From Gammaproteobacteria bacterium (GTDB lineage: Bacteria > Pseudomonadota > Gammaproteobacteria > SZUA-229): 31,053 nucleotides of DNA. The position numbers were made by a program, and so were the translations under genes. The DNA lies in the NCBI GenBank assembly GCA_026197015.1, contig JAPHRB010000139.1, positions 1 through 31,053 on the forward strand. The letters run 5' to 3'. Below are positions 7,915 through 15,418 of the stretch, piece by piece (position 1 is the stretch's first letter; each line of letters starts with the position of its first letter). The notes under the pieces were generated by a model that was not told the origin of the DNA, made no database searches, and saw only the letters and a list, made by a program, of their open reading frames with translations.

Positions 7915-9122
7915 CTAAGGCACATTACCTTGCGTATTTCATCCAGTGTATCACGAGCAACGTCTCTTGCGGCTTCGCAACCTTCATCAATTATCGCTTT
8001 TACAGCTGATGGATCATCGATATAGTCTTTAGCTCTTTCACGTATGGGTTTAAGCTCCGCAATCATCGAGTCGATAACCGGTTGCTTACAGTCAACACAA
8101 CCAATACCAGCTGTCGTGCAGCCTTCCTGTACCCAATGCCGAGTTTCCTCATCTGAGTAAACTTCGTGTAACTGCCATACCGGACAACGCCCGGGGTCAC
8201 CAGGATCGGTACGACGCACACGATTAGTATCCGTAGGCATGGTGCGTATTTTCTTTGACACCTCATCCGCCGATTCACGTAATGAAATTGCATTGTTATA
8301 TGACTTGGACATTTTACGACCATCTAAACCCGGCATTTTAGCAGCGGGAGTCAGTAATGCCTGGGGTTCTGGTAAAATGATTTTGCCAGCACCTTCAAGA
8401 AAGCCAAATAGTCGTTCACGATCGCCTAAGGAGATATTTTGCTGGTTTTCAAGCAAGGCCTGCGCCACATCCAGGGCTTGCTGGTCACCCTGTTCTGTAT
8501 ACGCTTTACGTAACTCGCGGTAAAGTCGGGCATCTTTTTTGCCCATTTTCTTTATTGCCGCTTCAGCTTTTTCTTCAAAACCCGGTTCACGCCCATAAAT
8601 ATGATTAAAACGGCGGGCTACCTCACGCGTTAACTCTACATGGGCCACCTGATCTTCACCAACAGGCACCTGACCGGCTTTATAAACCAGAATATCGGCC
8701 GCCTGTAATAACGGGTACCCCAGAAAACCGTAAGTCGCTAAATCTTTTTCTTTTAGTGCTTCCTGCTGATCTTTATAGGTCGGCACACGCTCTAACCAGC
8801 TTAATGGCGTTATCATGGAGAGCAATAAATGCAGTTCCGCATGTTCAGGCACTCTTGACTGAATAAATATTTTCGCTGCACCCGGGCTGACACCCGCTGC
8901 CAACCAGTCAATAACCATATCTATGATACTTTCAGAGATGATACGTGGGTCTTCATAATGTGTCGTTAATGCATGCCAGTCGGCTACAAAAAAGAAACAT
9001 TCGTATTCATGCTGCAAATTAATCCAGTTTTTTAATACCCCATGATAATGACCAAGGTGTAATAAACCCGTGGGACGCATACCCGATAAAACGCGCTGAT
9101 GTTGCGTTAGAACTGAACTCAA
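7908..9122 (-). CDS. trpS: Tryptophanyl-tRNA synthetase, long form with insertion and cysteine cluster
   Basis: Class I synthetase that charges tRNA-Trp. HIGH-type motif HLGH at 22-25, KMSKS at 270-274, and tryptophan-pocket segments YPLLQAADILVYKAGQVPVGEDQVAHVELTR at about 136-166. At 404 residues it exceeds the E. coli enzyme (334) because of an insertion at about 182-250 (EEKAEAAIKKMGKK...EGAGKIILPEP), as in some other proteobacteria. C313, C335, C342 and C345 have spacing C-x21-C-x6-C-x2-C, close to the [4Fe-4S] motif I recall from Thermotoga TrpRS (C-x22-C-x6-C-x2-C). The start codon is TTG, supported by AGGAG 6-7 nt upstream. The last codons lie in the arm of an inverted repeat. Confidence 0.96.
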   Translation of the reverse strand: MSSVLTQHQRVLSGMRPTGLLHLGHYHGVLKNWINLQHEYECFFFVADWHALTTHYEDPRIISESIIDMVIDWLAAGVSPGAAKIFIQSRVPEHAELHLLLSMITPLSWLERVPTYKDQQEALKEKDLATYGFLGYPLLQAADILVYKAGQVPVGEDQVAHVELTREVARRFNHIYGREPGFEEKAEAAIKKMGKKDARLYRELRKAYTEQGDQQALDVAQALLENQQNISLGDRERLFGFLEGAGKIILPEPQALLTPAAKMPGLDGRKMSKSYNNAISLRESADEVSKKIRTMPTDTNRVRRTDPGDPGRCPVWQLHEVYSDEETRHWVQEGCTTAGIGCVDCKQPVIDSMIAELKPIRERAKDYIDDPSAVKAIIDEGCEAARDVARDTLDEIRKVMCLSR

Positions 9123-9144
9123 AATATCTCCTAAAATTGTGCCG

Positions 9145-9789
9145 TTAACCTAAACCAAACAGGCTGAATAAATTTTTCTGAACCATCTGAACCAAGGGCA
9201 TGAGTATTTTATCTAGAATTCCAGTGAATAAAAGTAAAATAACTAACAGGAAGCCAAAGCGTTCCGTTTTAATAAACATAACAGCCCACTTAAAGGGCAA
9301 AACCCCCATAAGCACTCTTCCACCGTCTAGTGGCAGTATGGGTAAGAAATTAACCACCATTAATACAATATTGATGATGACACCTACTCCGGCCATATAC
9401 TGTAAGGCATCACCCAGCGTACCATGGGGCACTAACTTCACCGATATCACCAGTACAAGCATCCAGAAAATAGCCATTATAAAGTTTGATACGGGACCTG
9501 CGAGAGCCACTAATGCCATATCTTTCTGCGGGTGCTCAAAATTACGCACATCGACCGGCACCGGTTTAGCGTAACCAAATGCCATACCAGTGAAAACAAT
9601 CATGACTAATGGCATTAAAACCGTTCCGATTAGATCCATGTGTTTAACTGGATTAACCGTAATACGGCCTAAATCTTTTGCCGTGGAGTCGCCCAGTTTG
9701 TAAGCAACCCAGCCATGAGAAACTTCGTGTAATGTGATAGCGCTAATAACCGCGGGCAAAGCAAGTAATATCTTGTATATCAGGTCCAT
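9145..9789 (-). CDS. Site-2 protease family membrane metalloprotease (M50)
   Basis: Compact M50B intramembrane zinc protease of 214 residues with about five to six membrane segments. The zinc motif HEVSH is at 21-25 in the first helix, and the third ligand is in NFLPILPLDGGRVL (D155). It lacks the PDZ domain of RseP and resembles the short YwhC-type family often placed next to trpS and scpA in gammaproteobacteria. It sits 6 bp after yciO and 22 bp before trpS, so all three are probably one transcript. The substrate is unknown. The ATG start has GGAT about 8 nt upstream. Confidence 0.95.
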   Translation of the reverse strand: MDLIYKILLALPAVISAITLHEVSHGWVAYKLGDSTAKDLGRITVNPVKHMDLIGTVLMPLVMIVFTGMAFGYAKPVPVDVRNFEHPQKDMALVALAGPVSNFIMAIFWMLVLVISVKLVPHGTLGDALQYMAGVGVIINIVLMVVNFLPILPLDGGRVLMGVLPFKWAVMFIKTERFGFLLVILLLFTGILDKILMPLVQMVQKNLFSLFGLG

Positions 9790-9795
9790 TAAATA

Positions 9796-10416
9796 TTAAT
9801 CCAGCCCATGATCAACACCCTTACCCTGGCGCACAATAAAAGGCGTATCCTCTACCATATTAATTACCGTAGTCGCTTCAAAACCGCAATTACCACCATC
9901 CACAATTAAATCCACCTGACGTTCGAGTTTTTCACGAATGATCTGGGCATCGGTTTCCGGCATATCATTTCCCGGCATAATGAGTGTTGAGCTCATAATA
10001 GGCTGCCCGAGCTCTTCAAGTATCGCTCTAACGATAGGATCTTCGACCACTCGAATACCAATCACTCTACGTTTTGGATGCATAAGCCTGCGTGGAACTT
10101 CATGGGTGGCTTTTAGCAAAAAAGTATAAGGCCCGGGGGTTAGAGATTTTAGTAAACGATAATCAGAGTTGCTGACTTTGGCATAGGTGGCTATTTCAGA
10201 TAAATCACTACAAACCAATGTAAAGTGGTGTTTATCATCAACCTGTCGAATACGTCGAATTTTTTCCATAGCCGACTTATCACCAAGGTGACAACCAATG
10301 GCGTAACTGGAATCCGTGGGATAGACCACCACACCGCCATTATCAATAATTTCAACGGTTTGGTGTATCAGCCGCTTTTGCGGATTATCGGGATGAATTT
10401 CGAAAAATTGACTCAT
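9796..10416 (-). CDS. yciO: YciO-type Sua5/YrdC/YwlC family protein
   Basis: The YrdC-like fold is seen in VVVYPTDSSYAIGCHLGDKSAMEKIRRIRQVDDKHHFTLVCSDLSEIATYAKVSN, with the basic Lys/Arg patch typical of RNA or nucleotide binding, then LTPGPYTFLLKAT, RRVIGIRVVEDPIVRAIL and GQPIMSSTLIMPG. The 206-residue length and the motif variants match YciO rather than the essential TsaC/Sua5 enzyme that makes threonylcarbamoyl-AMP for tRNA t6A; activity of YciO itself is weak or uncertain. It heads the reverse-strand block yciO - M50 - trpS - (inverted repeat) - scpA - scpB, which is common in gammaproteobacteria. Confidence 0.93.
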   Translation of the reverse strand: MSQFFEIHPDNPQKRLIHQTVEIIDNGGVVVYPTDSSYAIGCHLGDKSAMEKIRRIRQVDDKHHFTLVCSDLSEIATYAKVSNSDYRLLKSLTPGPYTFLLKATHEVPRRLMHPKRRVIGIRVVEDPIVRAILEELGQPIMSSTLIMPGNDMPETDAQIIREKLERQVDLIVDGGNCGFEATTVINMVEDTPFIVRQGKGVDHGLD

Positions 10417-10513
10417 AAGGCGACGTATTTTGAAGCAAAGTGACTAATAGGCAAAGTAAAACTTCACCTAATACCCAGCTTTATTGTTACATTTTTAATT
10501 ATTAGACCGTTTC

Positions 10514-11021
10514 TCACTCAAGCTTCCACTCAACATCGTCAAACTGGCAAACCTGTGTGTTTTGACTATCATTTTGCCTGTTATTATTATTCACGGTTAT
10601 GCTCAGGTTACGACAGTGCTTACCGCCCTCATTTGTCTCTGAAAGAGCCTTAACATTACCTGAATGCTTAGAATCCGCATTCGTTCATTCATGAATAGAG
10701 CCAATGTGAGCCTGCAATGAGGTTATTGATGCCTGTCTGATTTTATAGATATCGAAATCCGACAATTCAGCAGTTTCAAGCCCCTCCTTTCTGCCTCCAA
10801 ACATTTTAAAAGGCAACTTGATTCTGCCGCGAAACAGGTCCGTAACAGCACACTAACTGGCTTCCTGCTTCACAATTCTTATCAATTTCTGCAAAAATAT
10901 CTGTCACCTGTTTAAGTGTATAGATAATGACGTAAATAAAGATAAATTAACCCGCCCCTAATGAAATAATACCTGCCAACATCAGATAACGCGTACTAAT
11001 ATAATGTGTTTTTATTTGCAT
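10514..11021 (-). pseudogene. Decayed gene for a membrane-anchored protein of about 165 residues
   Basis: Reading from the ATG at 11021 gives MQIKTHYISTRYLMLAGIIS, LGAG, an in-frame TAA, then FIFIYVIIYTLKQVTDIFAE and IDKNCEAGSQLVCCYGPVSR in the same frame. Between about 10852 and 10808 the sense shifts to another frame (RGRIKLPFKMFGGRKEG, LSDFDIYKIRQASITSLQAH, IGSIHE). A TGA interrupts it, and the same frame then continues to ITVNNNNRQNDSQNTQVCQF, DDVEWKLE and a stop at 10514. So one N-terminal membrane helix plus a soluble domain with several Cys can be rebuilt with two nonsense changes and one frameshift. I do not recognise the family. The start has only a weak purine stretch upstream. Coincidental open frames cannot be fully excluded. 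Confidence 0.55.
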
Positions 11022-11072
11022 TTTTTAATCTTTTAATTACGGTTTAATTAACACAGCTGATATTACGCAACA

Positions 11073-11099
11073 TAAAAAAGGCGACTAAAAAGCCGCCTT
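11073..11099 (-). terminator. Rho-independent terminator of the decayed PEP-CTERM gene
   Basis: On the reverse strand a 9-bp stem AAGGCGGCT / AGTCGCCTT (one G-T wobble) with a TTTT loop is followed by a T run. It lies about 50 bp past the stop codon at 11150 and closely resembles the terminator of the second PEP-CTERM gene at 14500-14527. Confidence 0.85.
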
Positions 11100-11149
11100 A
11101 AATCAAAACCATTTTTATTGCTTATTGTTATCTGCTTATGTTTTTTTAC

Positions 11150-11560
11150 TTATCTCTTTTTGCTTTGAGCAAAACCTGCTAATGCGATTAAACCAGAGCC
11201 AAATAACCTTAGTGCTGCTGGCACTGGAACAACGACCAGTGAAAAACCTGCAAACTGAGACTGGTCACTGGTCACACCATATATCTCATCAAAGCCAGCC
11301 ACATGAGCCGCAAAGTATTCACTGGTACCTGGGTTCAATAATGAACCGGTGGCATAAGGTGCAACCATATCTCCATTAACACCGAAAATTCTAAATGATA
11401 ACAGCTCAGTTCTTGAGTCACCCGTTCCATCAAGTTGTAAATCAAACTTAAAGAAACCGCCACCGGCATTCTGGTTTTCACTAATCATCCATGTCGTCAG
11501 ATCAAGATTGATTATATCCGTCGCACTAACAGCAATAGTTATTTTATTTGCTGAACACAT
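11150..11560 (-). pseudogene. PEP-CTERM protein remnant lacking its signal peptide
   Basis: The 136-codon frame ends with a PEP-CTERM-type sorting tail: VPVPAALRLFGSGLIALAGF then QSKKR, i.e. motif, hydrophobic helix and basic end. The Trp normally found in AVWLFGSG is Arg. The body (TWMISENQNAGGGFFKFDLQ; FAAHVAGFDEIYG) resembles secreted PEP-CTERM proteins. There is no signal peptide: the frame opens with MCSANKITIAVSA just after an in-frame stop. Upstream, a ribosome site AAAGGGACG leads into an ATG at 11592 in a different frame that stops after ten codons, so the signal-peptide region seems deleted or frameshifted. A near-consensus sigma-54 promoter upstream has also lost a key base. Without a signal peptide the exosortase could not process the product. 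Confidence 0.7.
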
Positions 11561-11908
11561 TAATTATGTGTTTCCATATTTAAGCGCCTCATGGCGTCCC
11601 TTTATCATTTATATAAAAATTACTGCAATAACCGTGTCAGAACGAAAAACAAAAGAATTTTCAAGCACTTACACTTTCAGTGCCCTGAAACCACCAAGCC
11701 ATCAACAATAAAGTGTAAATAAAATCGTACAAAAATTGTAAAACCTTATGTCTCTTAACATGCCGCAACAACAAGAGGCATTCGCATATAAAAACTAAAA
11801 ACAGAACAATGTATGCTCACACTAAATAATTATTAGCAATGCAGACCGAATAGCCGCCCGCGCACTTTCATGCTAATCTCGCGCCTGATTTTTTGATAAA
11901 CTGCTGAC
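11561..11908. other. Intergenic region between the PEP-CTERM remnant and yciB
   Basis: Apart from the degenerate sigma-54 site, it contains an inverted repeat TTACACTTT (11669-11677) / AAAGTGTAA (11710-11718) with a 32-nt spacer, which may be an operator. No other gene or RNA is recognised. The yciB promoter should lie in its right part but I could not assign it. Confidence 0.4.
11625..11639 (-). promoter_or_regulatory. Degenerate sigma-54 promoter of the decayed PEP-CTERM gene
   Basis: The reverse strand reads TGACACGGTTATTGC. It matches the sigma-54 consensus TGGCACG-N4-TTGC at every fixed position except the second G of the -24 GG, which is A. It lies about 33 bp before the likely original start codon at 11592. 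Confidence 0.6.
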
Positions 11909-12595
11909 ATGAAAATATTTTACGATCTTGCCCCAATAATCCTTTTTTTTCTTGGTTACCACAACGCTAGTTCAATAGCTGAAAATACACCTGTAGGCAG
12001 CTGGTTAGACCCTGCACAGCCCGAAGTGATATCAGCCACTATTATCGCCACTGGCATCGCGATTGTCGCCAGCTTTATTCAGGTTGGTGGATTCTGGCTC
12101 AAGCATAGACGTTTTGAGCGTATGCACATATTTTCTCTGGTACTGATTAGCGGTCTGGGTGGTATTACGATTGCTTTTGGTGACCCTGCTTTTATTCAGT
12201 GGAAACCCACGGTTTTAAACTGGGTTTTTGCCGGCGCCTTTTTGGTTAGCCAGTTTGTGGGTAAAAAAAGCCTGGTACATCGCATGATGGGAGGACAAAT
12301 CAACTTACCCGAACCCGTCTGGTTTAAACTCAATTTATCATGGGTCGCTTTTTTTATACTCAGTGGATTCGCTAACTTATATGTAGCTTTTTACTACGCA
12401 AGCGAACTTGATGAAAAAACCAGAATGGACTTCTGGGTTGATTTCAAACTATTTGGTTTAATGGGCATGACCCTGGTGTTTGTAATTGCACAGGCACTAT
12501 ACCTTTCAAAATATATGGAAGAACCCAGTGAAAGTAATGACCAGGATGAAACAGATAAAAAACAGAAAATAAGCAACTCATCTGAGGAGGGTTAA
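11909..12595 (+). CDS. yciB: Inner membrane septation protein YciB (IspZ family)
   Basis: A polytopic inner-membrane protein with about five to six helices. Typical family segments are KIFYDLAPIILFFLGY at the N-terminus, ATGIAIVASFIQVGGFWLKHRRFERMH, PTVLNWVFAGAFLVSQFVGKKSLVHRMMG, and PVWFKLNLSWVAFFILSGFANLYVA. YciB is linked to cell-envelope integrity and septum placement; its biochemistry is unclear. At 228 residues it is longer than the E. coli protein because of an acidic Lys/Ser/Glu C-terminal tail of about 25 residues (EEPSESNDQDETDKKQKISN). The stop codon is directly followed by yciI, whose ribosome site lies inside the end of yciB, so translation is probably coupled. Confidence 0.96.
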   Translation: MKIFYDLAPIILFFLGYHNASSIAENTPVGSWLDPAQPEVISATIIATGIAIVASFIQVGGFWLKHRRFERMHIFSLVLISGLGGITIAFGDPAFIQWKPTVLNWVFAGAFLVSQFVGKKSLVHRMMGGQINLPEPVWFKLNLSWVAFFILSGFANLYVAFYYASELDEKTRMDFWVDFKLFGLMGMTLVFVIAQALYLSKYMEEPSESNDQDETDKKQKISNSSEEG

Positions 12596-12596
12596 A

Positions 12597-12902
12597 ATGC
12601 TTTATGCCATTATTTCTGAAGATGTGAATAATAGCCTGCAAAATCGACTTAAAGCTCGTCCTGATCATCTGGCCAGGCTTGAGCAGTTACAAAATGAAGG
12701 TCGACTCATTATCGCAGGGCCTCACCCCTCTATTGATAGCAATGAGCCGGGTGAAGCAGGCTTTAGTGGCAGCCTGATTGTAGCCGAATTTGCATCACTT
12801 GATGATGCACAAAACTGGGCTGATGCAGATCCCTATATCACTGCAGGTGTCTATCAACAAGTTACTGTAAAACCATTCAAAAAAGTTTTCCCCGCCAGCT
12901 AG
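12597..12902 (+). CDS. yciI: YciI family protein
   Basis: A 101-residue alpha+beta-barrel protein of the YCII family: MLYAIISEDVNNSLQNRLKARPDHLARLEQLQNEGRLIIAGPHPSID. His (PDHLARL) and the GPHP motif correspond to the conserved His/Asp site proposed for this fold, and DADPYITAGVYQQVTVKPFKKV ends it. The function is not established; it is almost always next to yciB. A strong ribosome site (GAGGAGGG) lies 5-6 nt before the ATG, inside the last codons of yciB. Confidence 0.95.
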   Translation: MLYAIISEDVNNSLQNRLKARPDHLARLEQLQNEGRLIIAGPHPSIDSNEPGEAGFSGSLIVAEFASLDDAQNWADADPYITAGVYQQVTVKPFKKVFPAS

Positions 12903-12945
12903 TTTCCAGCCAGCTCTCAACCCCGTTATAACTTGGGCTAAAAAC

Positions 12946-12967
12946 TTGCCAGAGCCACTTCTGGCAA
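12946..12967. terminator. Hairpin after yciB-yciI
   Basis: A perfect 8-bp stem TTGCCAGA / TCTGGCAA with a 6-nt loop lies 44 bp past the yciI stop and 41 bp before the chemotaxis gene. There is no T run, so termination is only likely, and it could instead act in the 5' leader of the next gene. Confidence 0.45.
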
Positions 12968-13008
12968 CTATAAAGAGCTCTAAGGTTTATATAATAACGG
13001 GAGTCACA

Positions 13009-14187
13009 ATGAAACCCAGTATTCTGCGTAATATACTTATGGCTTTTCTTGGCTTTGGTATAATGATGGGCATAATTTTTCCTTTCTTTGCAAATTTTTT
13101 CGTAGAATTTAAAGAAGGGTTACATGGATGGTTTGTCGTTAGCTGTCTGGTCGCTGGTATTATTATCGGTTTGCTCAACTACTACATACTTAATGTAGTG
13201 CTCGTATCAAAACTTAGGCGTATTGCACAGGTCTCCGTTGCCATCAGTAACCATGATTTAAGTTTTACCTGCGACATGAAAAGTGATGACGTTGTAGGCG
13301 AAATCATTGACAGTTTTAACAATATGGCTGCCACATTACGTGACGTAGTGGGTGAGCTTAAAACCAGCAGCGAACAAATATTAAACGGTGTAAACCAGAT
13401 TTGTGCTGTTGCCGATAGCACAAGTCAGGGTGTGCAAAATCAACACCGTCAGACACAAAACGTAGAAATGGCCATAGAACGTATGACCCAGATTGCCCAG
13501 GATGTCTCAAACAAAGCCGCGCAGGCGGCTGAAGCAGCAGCCATTGCCAAAGAAGAAGCTGAAAAAGGCAATACCGTAGTTGAACAAACGGTTAGTTCAA
13601 TTAAAAGTCTGGCGAGTGCCGTTGAAAATGCCTCCGTATCCATTAATCACCTTGAGAAAGAAAGCCTGAATATTGGTGGTGTACTTGATGTTATCCAGGG
13701 CATATCAGAACAAACCAATCTGTTAGCTTTAAACGCAGCCATAGAGGCCGCACGAGCAGGTGAACAAGGTCGCGGTTTTGCCGTGGTTGCAGATGAAGTG
13801 AGAACACTGGCTCAACGTACACAGGAATCAACAAAAGAAATTCAAACCATGATCGAAACCCTGCAGTCAGTTTCCAGAGAAACAGTTGACGTAATGGAAA
13901 AAGGCCAGGTTCAGGCAAATGAGAGTCTGGATTATGCAACTGGTGCTGGTAACTCATTACAACAAATTAAAGATGCTGTTAAAGGCATTACGGAAATCAA
14001 TACCCTTATCAATGACGAAGCGGGCTCCCAGTCAGGCGTTGCGGTTGAAATAAACCAGAACATGCACTCGATTAGTGAAATCGCCACAGAAAGCATGAAT
14101 GGCGCTGAAAGAACTAACCAGGAAAGTCAGGGCTTATCTAATCTCGCGCAGAACCTTCAGCAACTAGTAGCCAAGTTCAAGCTTTAA
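13009..14187 (+). CDS. Methyl-accepting chemotaxis protein with minimal input region
   Basis: The 392-residue transducer has two N-terminal membrane helices (ILMAFLGFGIMMGIIFPFFA; WFVVSCLVAGIIIGLLNYYI) joined by a loop of only about 12 residues, so there is no periplasmic ligand domain. A HAMP region follows (VVLVSKLRRIAQVSVAISNHDLSF...MKSDDVVGEIIDSFNNMAATL), then a signalling coiled coil with the hallmark hairpin tip EQTNLLALNAAIEAARAGEQGRGFAVVADEVRTLA. It should couple to CheA/CheW. Start chosen at 13009, behind GGGAG; an upstream TTG at 12946 lies in a hairpin and adds 21 unlikely residues. The signal is probably sensed in the membrane or through HAMP. No che genes are nearby. Confidence 0.95.
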   Translation: MKPSILRNILMAFLGFGIMMGIIFPFFANFFVEFKEGLHGWFVVSCLVAGIIIGLLNYYILNVVLVSKLRRIAQVSVAISNHDLSFTCDMKSDDVVGEIIDSFNNMAATLRDVVGELKTSSEQILNGVNQICAVADSTSQGVQNQHRQTQNVEMAIERMTQIAQDVSNKAAQAAEAAAIAKEEAEKGNTVVEQTVSSIKSLASAVENASVSINHLEKESLNIGGVLDVIQGISEQTNLLALNAAIEAARAGEQGRGFAVVADEVRTLAQRTQESTKEIQTMIETLQSVSRETVDVMEKGQVQANESLDYATGAGNSLQQIKDAVKGITEINTLINDEAGSQSGVAVEINQNMHSISEIATESMNGAERTNQESQGLSNLAQNLQQLVAKFKL

Positions 14188-14238
14188 ACTAAATGCAATA
14201 ATTTCACCTTAGTTAAACCTGGTTGACTGAAACTTAAC

Positions 14239-14266
14239 TTGCTCATCAAACAAAAATCATTAGAAT
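14239..14266 (+). promoter_or_regulatory. Putative sigma-70 promoter of tRNA-Leu
   Basis: TTGCTC (-35, 14239-14244), a 16-nt spacer, and TAGAAT (-10, 14261-14266) lie about 20 bp before the tRNA. The spacer is one base short of ideal; the position fits a tRNA promoter. Confidence 0.5.
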
Positions 14267-14285
14267 AGCCGCCTACTTATCTATT

Positions 14286-14372
14286 GCCGGTGTGATGGAA
14301 TTGGTAGACATGAGGGATTCAAAATCCCTTGCCAGCAATGGCGTGGCGGTTCAAGTCCGCCCACCGGTACCA
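14286..14372 (+). tRNA. tRNA-Leu (anticodon CAA)
   Basis: A complete class II tRNA. The acceptor stem GCCGGTG pairs with CACCGGT, then A and an encoded CCA. The anticodon arm is AGGGA-TTCAAAA-TCCCT, giving anticodon CAA, which reads UUG. A long variable arm (GCC-AGCAAT-GGC) and T arm GGCGG-TTCAAGT-CCGCC follow. All of this is typical of tRNA-Leu. Confidence 0.97.
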
Positions 14373-14384
14373 AATTTAAAGAAG

Positions 14385-14407
14385 CCAGCTTTTTAGCTGG
14401 TTTTTTT
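14385..14407 (+). terminator. Rho-independent terminator of tRNA-Leu
   Basis: A perfect 6-bp stem CCAGCT / AGCTGG with a TTTT loop is followed by seven T residues. It lies 12 bp after the tRNA 3' end. Confidence 0.92.
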
Positions 14408-14421
14408 ATGTCTAAAATTCA

Positions 14422-14445
14422 ATGTTTGACACATGTGTCAAACAT
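14422..14445. repeat. Perfect 24-bp palindrome
   Basis: The 12-base half ATGTTTGACACA is followed directly by its reverse complement, with no spacer. Perfect dyads of this length are typical of protein-binding sites (regulator or recombinase). It lies just past the tRNA-Leu terminator. Confidence 0.85.
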
Positions 14446-14462
14446 CAACTTAAGCAGTGGCC

Positions 14463-14492
14463 AGAGTCTGCTATCGGCCAATAGCGGACTCT
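14463..14492. repeat. Inverted repeat after tRNA-Leu
   Basis: AGAGTC-T-GCTAT and ATAGC-G-GACTCT pair around a 6-nt CGGCCA loop, with one T/G wobble, giving a 12-bp stem. There is no T run. It resembles the short dispersed motif with GTCCGCT...AGC that recurs in many gammaproteobacterial intergenic regions; a related degenerate stretch is near 15508-15535. Confidence 0.75.
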
Positions 14493-14499
14493 CACATGT

Positions 14500-14527
14500 A
14501 AAAAAAGGCAGCTATAAAGCCGCCTTT
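14500..14527 (-). terminator. Rho-independent terminator of the intact PEP-CTERM gene
   Basis: On the reverse strand the stem AAAGGCGGCT / AGCTGCCTTT (one G-T wobble) with loop TTAT is followed by a T run, 25 bp after the stop at 14552. It is very similar to the terminator at 11073-11099. Confidence 0.88.
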
Positions 14528-14551
14528 CTAAAATTAAAACTGATTTAACGT

Positions 14552-15340
14552 TTAAGCTTTCTTGCGTCTAGCAATACCAGCTAAACCAATCAAGCCAGAA
14601 CCGAATAACCATACTGCAGCGGGTACAGGCACTGCAGATACAGAAGTAACATGCATGCTATTACCACTGCCTATATCCATATGTATTTTAAAACCTGGAA
14701 AAGGCCCATCCAATAAACCCAAGGTTCCATCAGTTACTGCCATAGGCGCTGGCCCTTGATTTAATGTGGAAATACTACCGTATGGATCATTTATTATGTA
14801 ATTATCAGATAAGGGTGTAGCACTCTCCATATCGCCTAATAGTGTTTCTGCATATCCATCACCGTCAAAATCACGGTACAAGTTAGTACCACTAATACGA
14901 TCACCCGCCTGTAATCCATAATCAATCGAATTAAAAAGCCCAGCTGCATCCCACATAATATGCATAGACATATCAGTTGAGCCGTTCCAGTCAGTTAACA
15001 TGTTTCCTTCAACTAATTTAGTACCTTCAATGAAATTAAGATCGATATCATGGATAAGTAACGCTTCATCCCAAAACTGGCCTTCGAAAGCTAAATCTGT
15101 TGAACCTATTCCTAGATTGGTATCATATGTTAAGTTTGCTGCTATAGCAGTTTGATAGCCATCATTAATAGAATAATCTGATGTATTTACTAAGATTGAT
15201 CCATCGGGGGCTTCTACTGTTAATCGACCTGTAAAACTGAAAGTAATGAGGTCGGCCATTGCAACATTAGCAGACAAACAAAGACAACCAGCAAGAACTG
15301 TCCTTTTTAATATTTTTTTTAAATAAGTATTTTTATTCAT
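14552..15340 (-). CDS. PEP-CTERM sorted secreted protein
   Basis: The 262-residue protein has an N-terminal signal peptide (about 1-29, KRTVLAGCLCLSANVAMA) and a C-terminal exosortase signal: motif VPVPAA at about 237, hydrophobic helix AVWLFGSGLIGLAGI and basic end RRKKA. The body is Asp/Gly/Ser/Thr-rich with few Cys, as usual for extracellular beta-rich proteins of this type; YRDFDGDGYAETL resembles a calcium-loop sequence. Family knowledge: an exosortase cleaves near the PEP-type motif and the protein is linked to the outer surface or exopolysaccharide matrix. No exosortase is in this window. Ribosome site AAGGAA lies before the ATG. It has its own sigma-54 promoter and terminator, and stands between tRNA-Leu and a tRNA-Leu remnant. 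Ligand or role unknown. Confidence 0.92.
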   Translation of the reverse strand: MNKNTYLKKILKRTVLAGCLCLSANVAMADLITFSFTGRLTVEAPDGSILVNTSDYSINDGYQTAIAANLTYDTNLGIGSTDLAFEGQFWDEALLIHDIDLNFIEGTKLVEGNMLTDWNGSTDMSMHIMWDAAGLFNSIDYGLQAGDRISGTNLYRDFDGDGYAETLLGDMESATPLSDNYIINDPYGSISTLNQGPAPMAVTDGTLGLLDGPFPGFKIHMDIGSGNSMHVTSVSAVPVPAAVWLFGSGLIGLAGIARRKKA

Positions 15341-15392
15341 TTGTCGGGTTCCTTTACGATTTTATTATTTTTTTGATCTAAATTAATAATGG

Positions 15393-15407
15393 GCAAGATT
15401 TACGCCA
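15393..15407 (-). promoter_or_regulatory. Sigma-54 (-24/-12) promoter of the PEP-CTERM gene
   Basis: The reverse strand reads TGGCGTAAATCTTGC: the -24 TGGC and -12 TTGC elements with exactly the 7-nt gap required by RpoN. A start about 12 nt downstream gives a leader of roughly 40 nt. Confidence 0.78.
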
Positions 15408-15418
15408 GATTTTTAACC

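Noticed and set aside
11125..11379. Plus-strand 84-codon frame
   Set aside because: It is the complement of the PEP-CTERM tail on the other strand; the sorting signal identifies the true frame.
12946..13008. N-terminal extension of the chemotaxis protein from a TTG
   Set aside because: The TTG sits in the arm of a hairpin, has no RBS, and the ATG at 13009 has GGGAG and begins a normal membrane helix.
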